A stretch of DNA of 64,000 bases, taken from assembly GCA_951802425.1 (NCBI GenBank), contig OX637795.1, forward strand, positions 1,612,001-1,676,000, given 5' to 3'. Shown piece after piece: positions 22,224 through 31,835 of the stretch. Position 1 is the first letter of the stretch. Every line of letters starts with the position of its first letter. The DNA comes from Clavaria fumosa (lineage: Eukaryota; Basidiomycota; Agaricomycetes; Agaricales; Clavariaceae). The position numbers were made by a program, and so were the translations under genes. The notes below the pieces were generated by a model. It saw only the letters and a list, made by a program, of their open reading frames with translations. It did not search any database and was not told the DNA's origin.

Positions 22224-22494
22224 CACTGCATAGAATACCTTAATCTATGTAGAGCTACAGAGGCCTGCAGAAACACCCTCATTTCTATGGTTTCTATGGC
22301 TTCTACAATACCAAAACAGGTTTTGCTGATGAAGAGTCCGACATCTCGGACAAAGTCAAACAAACTCGAACATAATCCCATTCCACACTTCCACTCTCCC
22401 CTACCACTACCATTACTGTAACACCAGTAGTGCAACATACTCTTCACTCTTAATTTGAACCCTCCCTCCTCTCCCTTTGATTGTGTCTTTGTCG
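22224..22494. other. No gene recognised
   Basis: Contains TCTATGG-type short repeats near 22280. Fragments resemble the stretch near 24020-24130 (CTGCATAGA, TTTGCTGATG), which suggests a shared but degraded repeat. Confidence 0.35.
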
Positions 22495-22990
22495 TTGGGT
22501 GGCTCCCCCACTGGCACACCACAGAGAGGTGTCCACATCTTGCCACTGGCACACCACTAGTGATGGGATGGTTCAGTTCTGAACCAGGGTTTGAACCTGA
22601 ACTTTTGAGAACCAGACTTTGGTCCAGTTCAAAGTTCAGTCAATGGTCGAACCGAACCCTTTTTCAGGTTCAAGAGGACCAAAATTGGTTGAACCATTAC
22701 CAAATTAGGTAAAAGTCCGGTTTTTGAACCTTGAACCAGACCAGAACCAGGTTCAAGGTTCGAAAAATTGCCTGAACTGGACCTTAAGTCTGGTTCAGAG
22801 TTCAAAAATTTTGGTCAAGAACTGGACTGAACTGGACTTTTCCATCACTACACACCACAGATAGGAGTTCGCAAGACATGGATGCCTCTCTCCCCCGAAT
22901 TGTAGACACAATCAGATCCTATTGTGTACCTAATAGTCCTTATTACATCCAACCTCTGCAATCCTACAACTGGCGGGAAGGACAAGAAAA
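22495..22990. repeat. Dispersed repeat Y, copy 2, interrupted by a MITE
   Basis: Matches 15085-15240 on both sides of the MITE at 22558-22850. Its left part also carries an extra GCCACTGGCACACCAC module. It is non-coding. Confidence 0.65.
22558..22850. mobile_element. hAT-type MITE M1, copy 1 (293 bp)
   Basis: Inverted ends TAGTGATGG and CCATCACTA, with an exact 8-bp duplication CACACCAC at 22550-22557 and 22851-22858. The interior is full of GGTTCA and GAACC words in both orientations. An 8-bp duplication with TAG-type ends is the hAT signature. The second copy (30903-36767 with Gypsy-2a inside) has the same 293 bp length. Confidence 0.93.
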
Positions 22991-23016
22991 TTCAACATAA
23001 GATCATGTGATGAACT

Positions 23017-23470
23017 TAGTGAATTGTGTGGGTATTGGTACCTGCACGGGTTTTCTTCATGGGTACGGCTAGGTGCGGGTATGGGTAATGGATTCTGGAC
23101 CCTTCCAAAACCCGTACCCTTCATAGGGGTACATGGGTAGCCAGTCAGCGTGGATCCTATGTCGCATGTCCAGATTTGGCTGTCAGCTCAGTCAACTTGG
23201 GCATTGATTTGCATTGGTATGTGGAGTAAGTTAGGTCTAGTGAAGGACAATGATGTTATGGGTGTCACAGTACTGGCTGAAGTTGAAGGAGATGAGGAGG
23301 AGATGGCAGATGGGTGAGACACCATTGTATTTGTGCATAGCGTAGTTAGAAGTACAAACCCATACCCGTACCCGGCAGTTTAGTGGACCCATACCCATGG
23401 GTAAGGGTACTGTCAGGTGCGGGTACAGGTACAGTCAAATTTACCCATGGGTTACCTGTGCCATTCACTA
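23017..23470. mobile_element. hAT-type MITE M3 (454 bp), GGGTA-rich
   Basis: Ends TAGTGAATTGTGTGGGTA and the complement of TAGTGAATGGCACAGGTAA, flanked by the exact 8-bp duplication GATGAACT (23009-23016 and 23471-23478). The interior has many GGGTACGGGTA-like words near both ends. No coding frame is present. Confidence 0.9.
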
Positions 23471-23561
23471 GATGAACTGACATTGATTTTTTTCCAAGTC
23501 CAACGCATGTGCATGGGTGGAAATGAGATGCTTCCTACTCCTAGCTACATAGATCCAAATA

Positions 23562-23943
23562 CTGTACCATTTTGACCACATGTTCATCACACATCATGCG
23601 GACTTCTGAACTGAACACAAACTGTGTGACTGTCACACAATATTTTCATAGATGAACTTGGAGGTGTGACTAATTTCAATGAGCCTCAAAGTCATTATTG
23701 TACCTACTGCTTTTCAATTTATGCCTTTGCCCTCTCCCCCCTTCTTGTATCTCTTCTAGTTGTTTAACAATTGCTGTGATACTCAACTGCTGAGCCTCCT
23801 CCACCTCCTCAAAATCTGCTCATTGACTGGCTTGAACTTGTTTCAACCCCAGTCACACATCATGTTGAGCTCTGAACTCCGAGTGGATGTGTGACCACCT
23901 GCTTATGTAAGTGTGGTATGAACATGTGGTCAAAATGATACAG
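23562..23943. mobile_element. MITE-X copy 2 (382 bp)
   Basis: Same family as 14466-14844; inverted ends CTGTACCATTTTGACCACA and complement. TA flanks the left end and CA (probably a changed TA) the right. Most differences from copy 1 are CpG transitions. Confidence 0.7.
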
Positions 23944-24328
23944 CAATATCTAGGTGTTGCTACAAGGATGTCTCTGCTTTCTATGCACTGATTTCCAGGT
24001 GTATGTGTAATCTACCATGAGCTACACTGCACTGCATAGATACTAAGCTGCTATGGCAAGCTATGGCAAGCTATACCCTAGCTATAGATTTCCTTCATTC
24101 TACAGCAACAAAAGTGGGTTTGCTGATGTCTTTTCCCCAGAGACAGTCATTTATCATTGTACGGATTTGAAAGTGAGTACAGACTGTTCTTGTTTTGGCA
24201 TGGCAGTGGCAGCAGATGACAGTGACAAACCCCTACTTATTATACTTGCTCGAGACGATGGTGAAGAATGGGGAAGGATCAAAGCAACGAAGTCATAATA
24301 AAACAGAGATGTCATGGTAATCGAAAAG
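23944..24328. other. No gene recognised
   Basis: Contains GCTATGGCAA repeats at about 24050-24075. An 81-codon plus-strand frame (24053-24298) shows no domain and is probably chance. Confidence 0.35.
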
Positions 24329-25425
24329 TCATGCTTTAACCCCCCTCTTTTTTTTGCGTGGTCTAGTCCCCTTAGTCCCCTTAGTCTCCTTGATACGCCC
24401 TCTTTCACGATTTGGCGGCTGGAACTTCGAACTAGTTAATTCCTTCTCAATTAAAAAATATTCGCTCACTATGTATTCGGCCAGGAAAGGCTTTAGTTGT
24501 TGTCGCTGTTGTTGTCGCTTAGATCTCAGATTCGAGCTTGGGGGACCACTAAGCTCCTCCGCCAAGCTACTAACACCACGACTCGGAAGGCGTCCAAGAT
24601 CCAGCAACCCCGCACCGGAAATAGCAGCACCGCTTTTTTTCGTCACATCACATGTGGAGACCAGACTTGTAGAATGAGGAGTCGTGGGGGAATTCCGAGG
24701 CCGCCTGTTACTGCTTAAATCAATTTGAATACGCTCCTCTCTGAAAGCCTTCAATACTCCTTCACATCGTCTTTTATCTAAAATCCCAAATGATCCGTTG
24801 CATGGTGATCCGGAATAAGGAAGCAACTCACCAATGGTATGTCCAGTGGAGCCCAGCACCACATGTAGTTGCAATCCAGTGGATGCAGTGGTCGCGGCGA
24901 GGCTTAGTGGCGCACCGAACAGTTCCTTGTCAAAGTTCAGATCCTCCATAGAGCAGTCGATTGATTCCCCGAGTAGGTTTTCCATCAGCAGGTGCGCCAG
25001 CTGGTGCAATACGATTAGCATGAACACCAGGTCGGTAGATGGATTGTGCTGCTACGCGTAAAAATCAACCTGGAGGGCGACAGATCATATCCACGTACGG
25101 TATCGTCTACTGCTTTAACCAATGTCTCATTGACAAGAATGACTGCTCGGCCGTTCCGGTGCTCCGCGCGGGCCCATAGAGGCGGAGCATCATTCTTCAC
25201 CTGAATGGGAGGAAAATTATCTTGGAGGAATTCGCGAATATTTCCGTCCAACGGCAATTTTCTCCGCATCCGAGAAGGTTGTCGGCGGCGAAGGACATGT
25301 GCGATGGAAAGGAAGACCTGACGTGTTGTCCAAGAACGAAGAAGATGGTCTTTGACCAGGTTCACTAAGTTGTCAGCAAGAGTGTTGGGCATATTCATGA
25401 CTGGGGGATACAAAGTCGGTGCCAT
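24329..25425 (-). CDS. Gene A: two-exon gene with HxxxH motif, paralogue of genes B and C
   Basis: Exon 1 is 25099-25425 (109 codons, starting MAPTLYPPVMNMPNTL), the intron is 25052-25098 (47 nt, GTACGT...GTAG), and exon 2 is 24329-25051. The predicted protein is about 349 residues. The N-terminal half is helical and charged (VNLVKDHLLRSWTTRQVF). After the splice comes a short hydrophobic segment with the motif VLHQLAHLLMENLLGE. In paralogue B the same position reads HELSH, a zinc-metallopeptidase-type HExxH, so A carries Q in place of the catalytic E. The last 100 residues are rich in Q, R and K and unlike B. Exon 1 and most of exon 2 are near-identical to gene C in inverted orientation. Function is unknown to me; the family looks like a host gene, because it has conserved splicing and no transposon motif. 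Confidence 0.7.
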
Positions 25426-25957
25426 TCGATTAAGCCGGAGACGTATCACTCACCCGAGTATTTTATTGATAAGCTATCTTGGCACATGAAATTATTATTA
25501 GACATCTCAGCGTCTCACGAATGATAAGCTATCGGCGGATGTTAGTCGCTCTCACCGACCTTCCAATACGGGACCTGCTTTATCGTGCATGCAAACGACA
25601 TTTGACAACATAAAATGGTGGAACCTGTGAAAACATCATATGGCAAGGGGCGGGGATAAAGAATTAGGGAATAGCAAATACAAAGGACAAAACGAGGCCC
25701 TTAACGATCGCGAGTGATCGGTGAAGGAGTGAGTAGAAAGAGAACACGAAAAAGAGGCACATAGTACTCTACCCAAACAGGAGGCAGGAACTCTGCGATG
25801 TGTGCTGCGAGCCCAGCCACCAAACATATCAGCGTTTGCTATTCAAAATCGTCATCACCGTTTTTGCTTTCGATGCATCCTCTCACAGAACGATCCGATC
25901 ATCAGTTGTGATCGGCAATGCGACAATCCTCCCTTGATGTGTGGCTTTCGAGTAGGC
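25426..25957. other. Intergenic region between genes A and B
   Basis: About 530 bases without a supported gene; short minus-strand frames here have no domain. It should contain the 3' end of gene B and the promoter of gene A (both transcribed leftwards). Confidence 0.4.
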
Positions 25958-26848
25958 TCATTCACGGACAAATCCTGAAGGGATCTCGTTTGCCAACAAC
26001 AACCGAGTGGTGTCGATAACGTGCATTTGGTCAGATTCCAGAGATTTGCAGAATTCGCCAAGCTCCAAGATACCCTCTGCTGAACCTTTGACAAGTTTCA
26101 GTGACGGGAAATTTCGCGCATAAAACCGCTGACCAAGGTCCCAGGCCCGAGCCCAAGGCACTGGCAGTGCCTCTGCTAGAACGAGGCGAACAATTTTCCT
26201 CACGTCTCCTCTATGCGCTTCCTCCCATTCCCCCAGCAACACACCACCCATGATATTTTGCTCTAATACTTGGCCTGACTCTCCTAAGTCTTGGTTGGGA
26301 TCCATACCAAGGCCTAATGGCGTTATGGCCGTCTCTCCAAATAGAAACTTAGTTAAAGCATGCGATAGCTCATGGAGCGCCACAACGATAAAAATGGCGT
26401 AGAGCACCGCTGGTGGAACGGTGAACTGCGTAGGGTCGATGTCCTGCGCAAAGTGTAAGAATCAGGTCAAAGAAGACAATAAGCGACTTGCAACATCATC
26501 GACAGCGGAACAGAGGCTTCTGTTGAAAAAAACCTCATTGTTTCCTGTCTGTCCGGGTTGGTAATTTGGCTCCTTTGGACGTTTTACGACCACACCCCAT
26601 AGTATTTCCCGACTGCGGTTACATAGGGCTTCAGGAATGAACTTCATCTCCGGGAAATTGTCTCTGAAAAAGTTGAAAATATCACGGTCCTCCGGACAGG
26701 TAGGACAGCAAATCCGAACGTCAGGTGAAAGATTCCACAAGGTTTCGATAATGTGCAGGTAAGCTCTTCGAGTGTCCGGGGCGGCCATCAGGTGATCTCT
26801 GAGTTTGAGATACAGTTGCTTTGAGATTGGTGGGCGGTCGTAGGACAT
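25958..26848 (-). CDS. Gene B: putative HExxH metallopeptidase-like protein, two exons
   Basis: Exon 1 is 26495-26848 (118 codons, MSYDRPPISKQLYLKLRDHL), the intron is 26444-26494 (51 nt, GTTGCA...GCGCAG), and exon 2 is 25958-26443. Protein length is about 279 residues. The intron position is one codon from that of genes A and C, directly after the shared AVDD motif, which supports both the splice model and common descent. Exon 1 has an NxFRDNFPEM segment matching FLQDNFPPI in A and C. Exon 2 starts with a hydrophobic stretch VLYAIFIVVALHELSHALTK; HELSH is an HExxH zinc-binding and catalytic motif, here inside a possible membrane helix. I could not see a certain third zinc ligand. The family name is not known to me, and protease activity is an inference. 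Confidence 0.72.
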
Positions 26849-27042
26849 GGTGTGCTAGCGAGGTATCGTGGATGGGTCAATTGACAGCTTAAGTATTTAC
26901 TATCTAGTATTGATAAAGATCTTCGAAGCTTAGAGATAGTCGGTGGCCAACACCCGCCGAAATTTTATTTTCGTGACGCTGAGAGTCGATCCTGGAGCTT
27001 ATCAGCACTGTAATCGAATGGCAGTCTTTGTATCCCCCAGTC
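26849..27042. promoter_or_regulatory. Divergent promoter region of genes B and C
   Basis: 194 bases separate the start of gene B (minus) from that of gene C (plus), so both must be controlled from here. No clear TATA box stands out. The last 30 bases before gene C match the start region of gene A except for a 2-bp loss that destroys the upstream ATG frame. Confidence 0.45.
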
Positions 27043-28013
27043 ATGAACATGCCCAACACTCTCGCTGACAACTTAGTGAATCTGGTCAAAGACCATCTTC
27101 TTCGTTCTTGGACAACACGTCAGGTCTTCCTTTCCATCGCACATGTCCTTCGCCGCCGACAACCTTCTCGGATGCGGAGAAAATTGCCGTTGGACGGAAA
27201 TATTCGCGAATTCCTCCAAGATAATTTTCCTCCCATTCAGGTGAAGAATGATGCTCCGCCTCTATGGGCCCGCGCGGAGCACCGGAACGGCCGAGCAGTC
27301 ATTCTTGTCAATGAGACATTGGTTAAAGCAGTAGACGATACCGTACGTGAATATGATCTGTCGCCCTCCAGGTTGATTTTTACGCGTAGCAGCACAATCC
27401 ATCTACCGACCTGGTGTTCATGCTAATCGTATTGCACCAGCTGGCGCACCTGCTGATGGAAAACCTACTCGGGGAATCAATCGACTGCTCTATGGAGGAT
27501 CTGAACTTTGACAAGGAACTGTTCGGTGCGCCACTAAGCCTCGCCGCGACCGCCCCATCCACTGGATTGCAATTGCATGTGGTGCTGAGCTCCACTGGAT
27601 ATGTCATTGGTGAGTTGCTTCCTTATTCCGGATCACCATGCAACGGATCATTTGTGATTTTAGATAAAAGACGATGTGAAGGAGTATTGAAGGCTTTCAG
27701 AGAGGAGCGTATTCACATTGATTTAAGCAGTAACAGGCGGCCTCGGCATTCCTCCACGACCTATCATTCTATATGTCTGGTCTCCAAATGTGCTCGGTCA
27801 GATGTGGCGAAGAGTAGCGGTGCGGAAGATCTTCCTCCGACCGATCTAAGCCAGTCAGCCCAATGGGTTCGACAACAGGACCGACATATTTTACGAAAAG
27901 AAGAGGAAAACAACATTTTCGACTGTAGTGAGACGTCGGATGTGACTAACAGGAGCTTGGACCTTTCAAGCCTCCCATCCAGAACTCCGCGCAGGCCATC
28001 CAGCTCATATTGA
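27043..28013 (+). CDS. Gene C: inverted near-copy of gene A
   Basis: Exon 1 is 27043-27342 (100 codons, MNMPNTLADNL), the intron is 27343-27389 (47 nt, same sequence as in A but for one or two bases), and exon 2 is 27390-28013. The predicted protein is about 307 residues. Exon 1 protein is identical to that of A over the shared part; exon 2 has roughly ten substitutions up to SSNRRPR, after which the C-termini are unrelated. The upstream ATG used by A is lost here through a 2-bp deletion, so I chose the next conserved ATG. Like A it has VLHQLAH where B has HELSH. A further well-spliced segment in another frame lies downstream (27960-28201) and may be the true 3' end. Confidence 0.68.
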
Positions 28014-28201
28014 CGACTACAGTGGGAAATTTTGGGGAGGCACCGCCCCTCATTCTGCAGAAAGCATGGGTGAGTGTTCTCGGATGGACTCACGGTCATT
28101 GCGTCGTAAAGGATTAGATATTTCATGCAAGAGAACATATGACTGACCACTTTGTTCCAGGACATGTGGGCCTGCGCAGGCAGATGGGTGGTCTCGACAT
28201 A
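27960..28201 (+). other. Possible extra 3' exons after gene C
   Basis: In a frame shifted from gene C, 27960-28070 reads a protein-like stretch (PPIQNSAQAIQLILTTTVG, then NFGEAPPLILQKAW). A textbook intron follows (GTGAGT donor near 28071, GACTGAC branch-like sequence, TTCCAG acceptor near 28160), and the next bases read DMWACAGRWVVST and stop. Whether this belongs to gene C, to another gene, or is a remnant is unclear. Confidence 0.35.
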
Positions 28202-28550
28202 AAGTAATATAGTACTTTAGCGAGGCTGGCAGACCTACTATAGTTGCAGTGGGAAAGTGACTTGACTAAGCTCGAAACCTTGAAGATTGATTTACAGCCG
28301 TTCGCGAAATTATTGGTGGCATGTTGATTATGTAAAAAAAAATCCATCTGTGCAGCAGAAAACATCATGCAAATTATAGGTCATCCAATTCTTTATTGAT
28401 TTGAGTGATTTAAATTGGATTGGATGCAGAAAATTCATGTGCAGGGCCTGATATAATTTTCTTTTTTGTATGTGTAGTGTTACACTCAAGAAAATTCAGA
28501 TATTAGTTTTGCTGATTCACTATGCTGCTACCCCAACCTGGGCCTACTGT
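28202..28550. other. No gene recognised
   Basis: AT-rich sequence after the gene trio; no domain, repeat unit or RNA gene seen. Confidence 0.35.
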
Positions 28551-29290
28551 TAGGGCTTGACATGGGTTACTCATGGGTTTTGCATGGGTTTTGAGTGAAC
28601 AGGATTGTAGCCCTTTATTTCTTGATGAAAATAAACAAAATTGCATTCAAAATGATCCAGAATTGACTGAGATATGGACAGTACAAGTTTTATGGCTGAA
28701 GCTTCCAAACTGAAGCTTCCTCACCTCAATCTTTGCAAGAGAGTCAGTCATTAAAATGTCAAAAACCTTGCATTTTGATGATTCTCTTGCAAAGATTGAG
28801 GTGAGGAAGCTTCAGTTTGGAAGCTTCAGCCATAAAACTTGTACTGTCTAGGGAAGAGCATGGGTTTTGTAACCCGCACGGGTCACGGGTAGGGGTACGT
28901 GCGGGTACGGGTACGGGTATGGATTTCCTTACCCGTCAGCTTCAAAACAAGCCCAAAAACATCCAAATCGGATCAGAATTGACTGAGATACAATTATTTC
29001 ATTGTTTTGATCATATCTCTCCCAATTCTTGTCCGATTTGAATGTTCTTTGGCTCAAAATGATGGGTAAACCCGCACAGGTTATGGGTACAGGTATGTGC
29101 AGGTACGGGTATGGGTAGAGCCTTGGATACCCATGGGTTACCCATGCTCAGCCCTAGTACTGTCCATATCTCAGTCAATTCTGGATCATTTTGAATGCAA
29201 TTTTGTTTATTTTCATCAAGAAATAAAGGGCTACAATCCTGTTTACTCAAAACCTGTGCAAAACCCGCGGGTAACCCGTGTCAAGCCTTA
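28551..29290. mobile_element. hAT-type hairpin MITE M4, interrupted by MITE M5
   Basis: Ends TAGGGCTTGACATGGGTTA and the complement of TAAGGCTTGACACGGGTTA, with the exact 8-bp duplication CCTACTGT (28543-28550 and 29291-29298). Without M5 it is about 424 bp and almost one continuous palindrome: the left arm (to about 28750) mirrors the right, for example GAAGCTTCAGTTTGGAAGCT near 28806. It is non-coding. Confidence 0.92.
28849..29156. mobile_element. hAT-type MITE M5 (308 bp) inside M4
   Basis: Ends TAGGGAAGAGCATGGGT and the complement of TAGGGCTGAGCATGGGT, flanked by the exact 8-bp duplication GTACTGTC (28841-28848 and 29157-29164). GGGTACGGGTA words cluster at both ends as in M3. It inserted in the right arm of M4 and is therefore the younger of the two. 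Confidence 0.93.
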
Positions 29291-29298
29291 CCTACTGT

Positions 29299-29760
29299 TC
29301 TATTCCACATTTTGATGTATCTGATGTCTGGTCAGGCACCAAAGTCCCTTACTCCACTGTCTGTGCCCCATCAACAGTTTCTGACACTGCAAGACCCAAA
29401 CCTGATGAAAATCACCATATGAAACACCCTGAGAAGTGGTGAGTAGCAATGGTTTCCTATGTGAATATCACTAGGACTTGTTGATAATCACATCTTTATT
29501 GGGTGCATGAAACAAGTGATTTTCACCACTTATATGACTGAATTCACCTGCTGTTCTCTGGGTGATTATTCCTACAGTACAGGTGTCTTTTAAGCTGATT
29601 TCTAATAGTAAATTTTACTATATCACAAGTGCATTTTAAGCTGATCTAATGGGTTAATTTCACAATAGTTTTGTCAAGAGTAGGTCAATTCCACCTAATT
29701 ACAAGTATAAACAACAGTGAGGAACCTGAAGGAGCAACTCTGCATGTAAAATCTGTGCTC
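29299..29760. other. No gene recognised
   Basis: Contains a short direct repeat (CATTTTAAGCTGAT-like, near 29587 and 29631). Nothing else is supported. Confidence 0.35.
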
Positions 29761-29842
29761 AGCGGGAGTCAAACCCGTGCACTCATGGAACTGGTGGGGG
29801 TCAAACCCACAACTGCTGTGTTACCCATTACACTACAGTCCC
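29761..29842 (-). tRNA. tRNA-like pseudogene or SINE head lacking the anticodon arm
   Basis: On the minus strand 29842-29787 folds as a 7-bp acceptor stem (GGGACTG with CAGTTCC, one G-T pair), a D-arm (GTGT...ACAC around AATGGGTA) and a perfect T-arm (GTGGG-TTTGACC-CCCAC). No room is left for an anticodon arm, so it cannot be a working tRNA. A second T-arm-like hairpin (CGGG-TTTGACT-CCCG) follows downstream at about 29780-29763. A and B box matches for RNA polymerase III are both there, so a tRNA-derived SINE fragment or tRNA-dimer relic are the two best readings. Confidence 0.55.
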
Positions 29843-30039
29843 CTTTTACTACTGTTTACTTAGGGCTGTTAGCCACATTGTGACCTAGACCCTAGGTGGC
29901 TCCTAGAGTCCCCAGAGTATGCAGGCTAACAGGTAACCTTTGGATTTAATATGGAGTGGCCATACACACTCCTTACATCATGATTGAACAATACACCCAG
30001 ACTACAGAGCACCACTGAATTCCACCCCTGGATTTCTGT

Positions 30040-30510
30040 GTCAGCTCCAAGGTCTGGTTGGATGCACATAACATTAAAACAAAGCACCCATCCAAAAAGC
30101 TTGACTCCAAGTATGTTGGACCACTTATGATTTCACAGAAAGTCTCTGACCATGCATACCGACTCAAGCTACCCCCAGCCATGAAGGCATTACACAATGT
30201 CTTCCCAGTCAAACTACTCCAACTACATGTCAAAGACAAAATTCCACACCACCAACACCTCCTCCACTCCCAGTTGAAGTTGATGGCAAAGTCAAGCACA
30301 AGGTATCAGCCATGCTGGACAGTCATTTTCACTGCAAGAAACTTCAGTATCTTGTGGAATGGGTTGGCTATGAAGGGACAACAGAGCACTGCACCTGGCA
30401 GCCTGCTGAGAACCTTGAGCATGCCATGGAATACGTTTGGGCACTTTCCATATAAATTGCAGCCCAAAGTCTTCAATCCCACAATGCCTCCTCGCCACTC
30501 ACCTTGAAAG
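30040..30510 (+). pseudogene. Relic of a different chromovirus: integrase C-terminus and chromodomain
   Basis: Reads VWLDAHNIKTKHPSKKLDSK, GPLMISQKVSDHAYRLKLPP, then after frameshifts KVSAMLDSHFHCKKLQYLVEWVGYEG and TEHCTWQPAENLEHA, a chromodomain. It aligns in order with the Gypsy-1 and Gypsy-2 pol ends but is far more diverged, so it represents another lineage. No LTR was recognised next to it. Confidence 0.8.
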
Positions 30511-30977
30511 AAAGCAGGAAAACCAGCAACAGTGTACCCCAATGGCACCATTGAAACATCATTCCATCCAACTCAAGCATATGTTATTCCTTGGTTATTG
30601 ATGGCTTTGTAATAATAATACTGCATTAGCCCCATGAAATCCAGCTGCACACAATACAAGGAGAGGTTGTTGGCAGGAGCTGCAGGAACAACCACTGCCA
30701 CCCAGTCCATCCCAGGGCCCAGCACCTCCGCCTTTACCAGCCCCTGCCAATGTTGTATCAGCTCGACCCAACCAGTCTCACTATTCCACCCATAGAGAAC
30801 CAGGCTGAGCAAGCCCACCCCCTGCTCCCTCCTAACGCTTTGGGTCTTAGCCTGGATGGCCAGCCCAATGCCCTCTCCCTCACTGATCTCAGCTGACCCA
30901 ATTAGTGATGGCAAAGTTCAGTTCTGAACTTTGGTTTGGACTGGACTTTTTGGGACTGAACTGACAGTTCAGGGTTC

Positions 30978-31265
30978 TGGTAGGATTGCTTACCTAAGCC
31001 ATCCCAAAAGGAGGAGTTGTGGAGAAATTAGAGAAGATTGTTGGAAGGTCACATGACCTGTGGTGGAGGATTACATAATTGAGAGATCACATGACTTGGG
31101 CCTGGGCGTGTCACGTGATCTGAGAGGTCCGAGTGTGGGAACGCCGGCAAATGCTGAAGCGTTCACTATATATACTACATCTTTTCCATTCTTGTACTCT
31201 TTTCCCCTTATCTTAGTATTGTCATCATGACCTTACACTTAAGTTGTGTGAGACCCAGTCTGATA
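30978..31265 (+). repeat. 5' LTR of Gypsy-2a
   Basis: Starts TGGTAGGATTGC and ends CAGTCTGATA. Three E-box positions (TCACATGA, TCACATGA, TCACGTGA), a TATATATA box near 31167, and the presumed transcript start CTTAGTATTGT near 31212. The following ATAATACTAAG (about 31265-31275) is its complement with one G-T pair, a self-priming site like that of Gypsy-1b. Confidence 0.93.
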
Positions 31266-31835
31266 TAATACTAAGATCCGCCCATCCGCCCTAGCCCCAT
31301 GTCCTAACCTGGCTAGCCTGGACCCTTAATCTCAAACTGTGACACGTTGTCACAGCTCAGCCCCTATCATCCTCTTCTTCTTTACCCTGCCTGCAGTGTG
31401 TAACAGAACCATGCAAAAATTTTACTGTGTGTAGATACATGTGACCAGACCCAGAGGAAGTCTACTGTGACCCTCCCCAAGTGATACCGAGTGCCCAAGG
31501 CCCGGAACTTTGTTTTGCAGCTACATACCAGTGAATCGTGTAGTGTACAGGGCAAGGAAAGGCCCTCTACATAGTCTTTCTGTAGTTTCCTGGTCCAGTG
31601 GACAGGGCCCTTGCTCTGTGACAATTGTCAGAAGGGCACACGGGCAACTCATTAGGAGTTGTGGAGTGACCACCTGGGACACCATTCGGGCCCCACGTTA
31701 ACAAAAGTTTCATAGAATAAGAGTTCTATAGGTACATAAGTACCTAGAAGAGCAGCCTGAGAGGACAGGACTGTTAAGAGATCGAAGAAATCCTGAGTGC
31801 CGAAGGCCCGGAATTTTATTTTACAGTGCTATAAA

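Noticed and set aside
24053..24298. An 81-codon frame upstream of gene A
   Set aside because: No domain, overlaps short GCTATGGCAA repeats, and no continuation or splice signals seen.
22998..29280. GGGTACGGGTA-like words as possible telomeric repeats
   Set aside because: They sit inside MITEs M3 and M5 (and near hAT ends) as short irregular clusters in both orientations, not as a uniform TTAGGG-type array.
30573..30914. A 113-codon minus-strand frame
   Set aside because: It is antisense to the proline-rich N-terminus of the hAT-3 transposase, whose plus-strand frame continues after the nested MITE.
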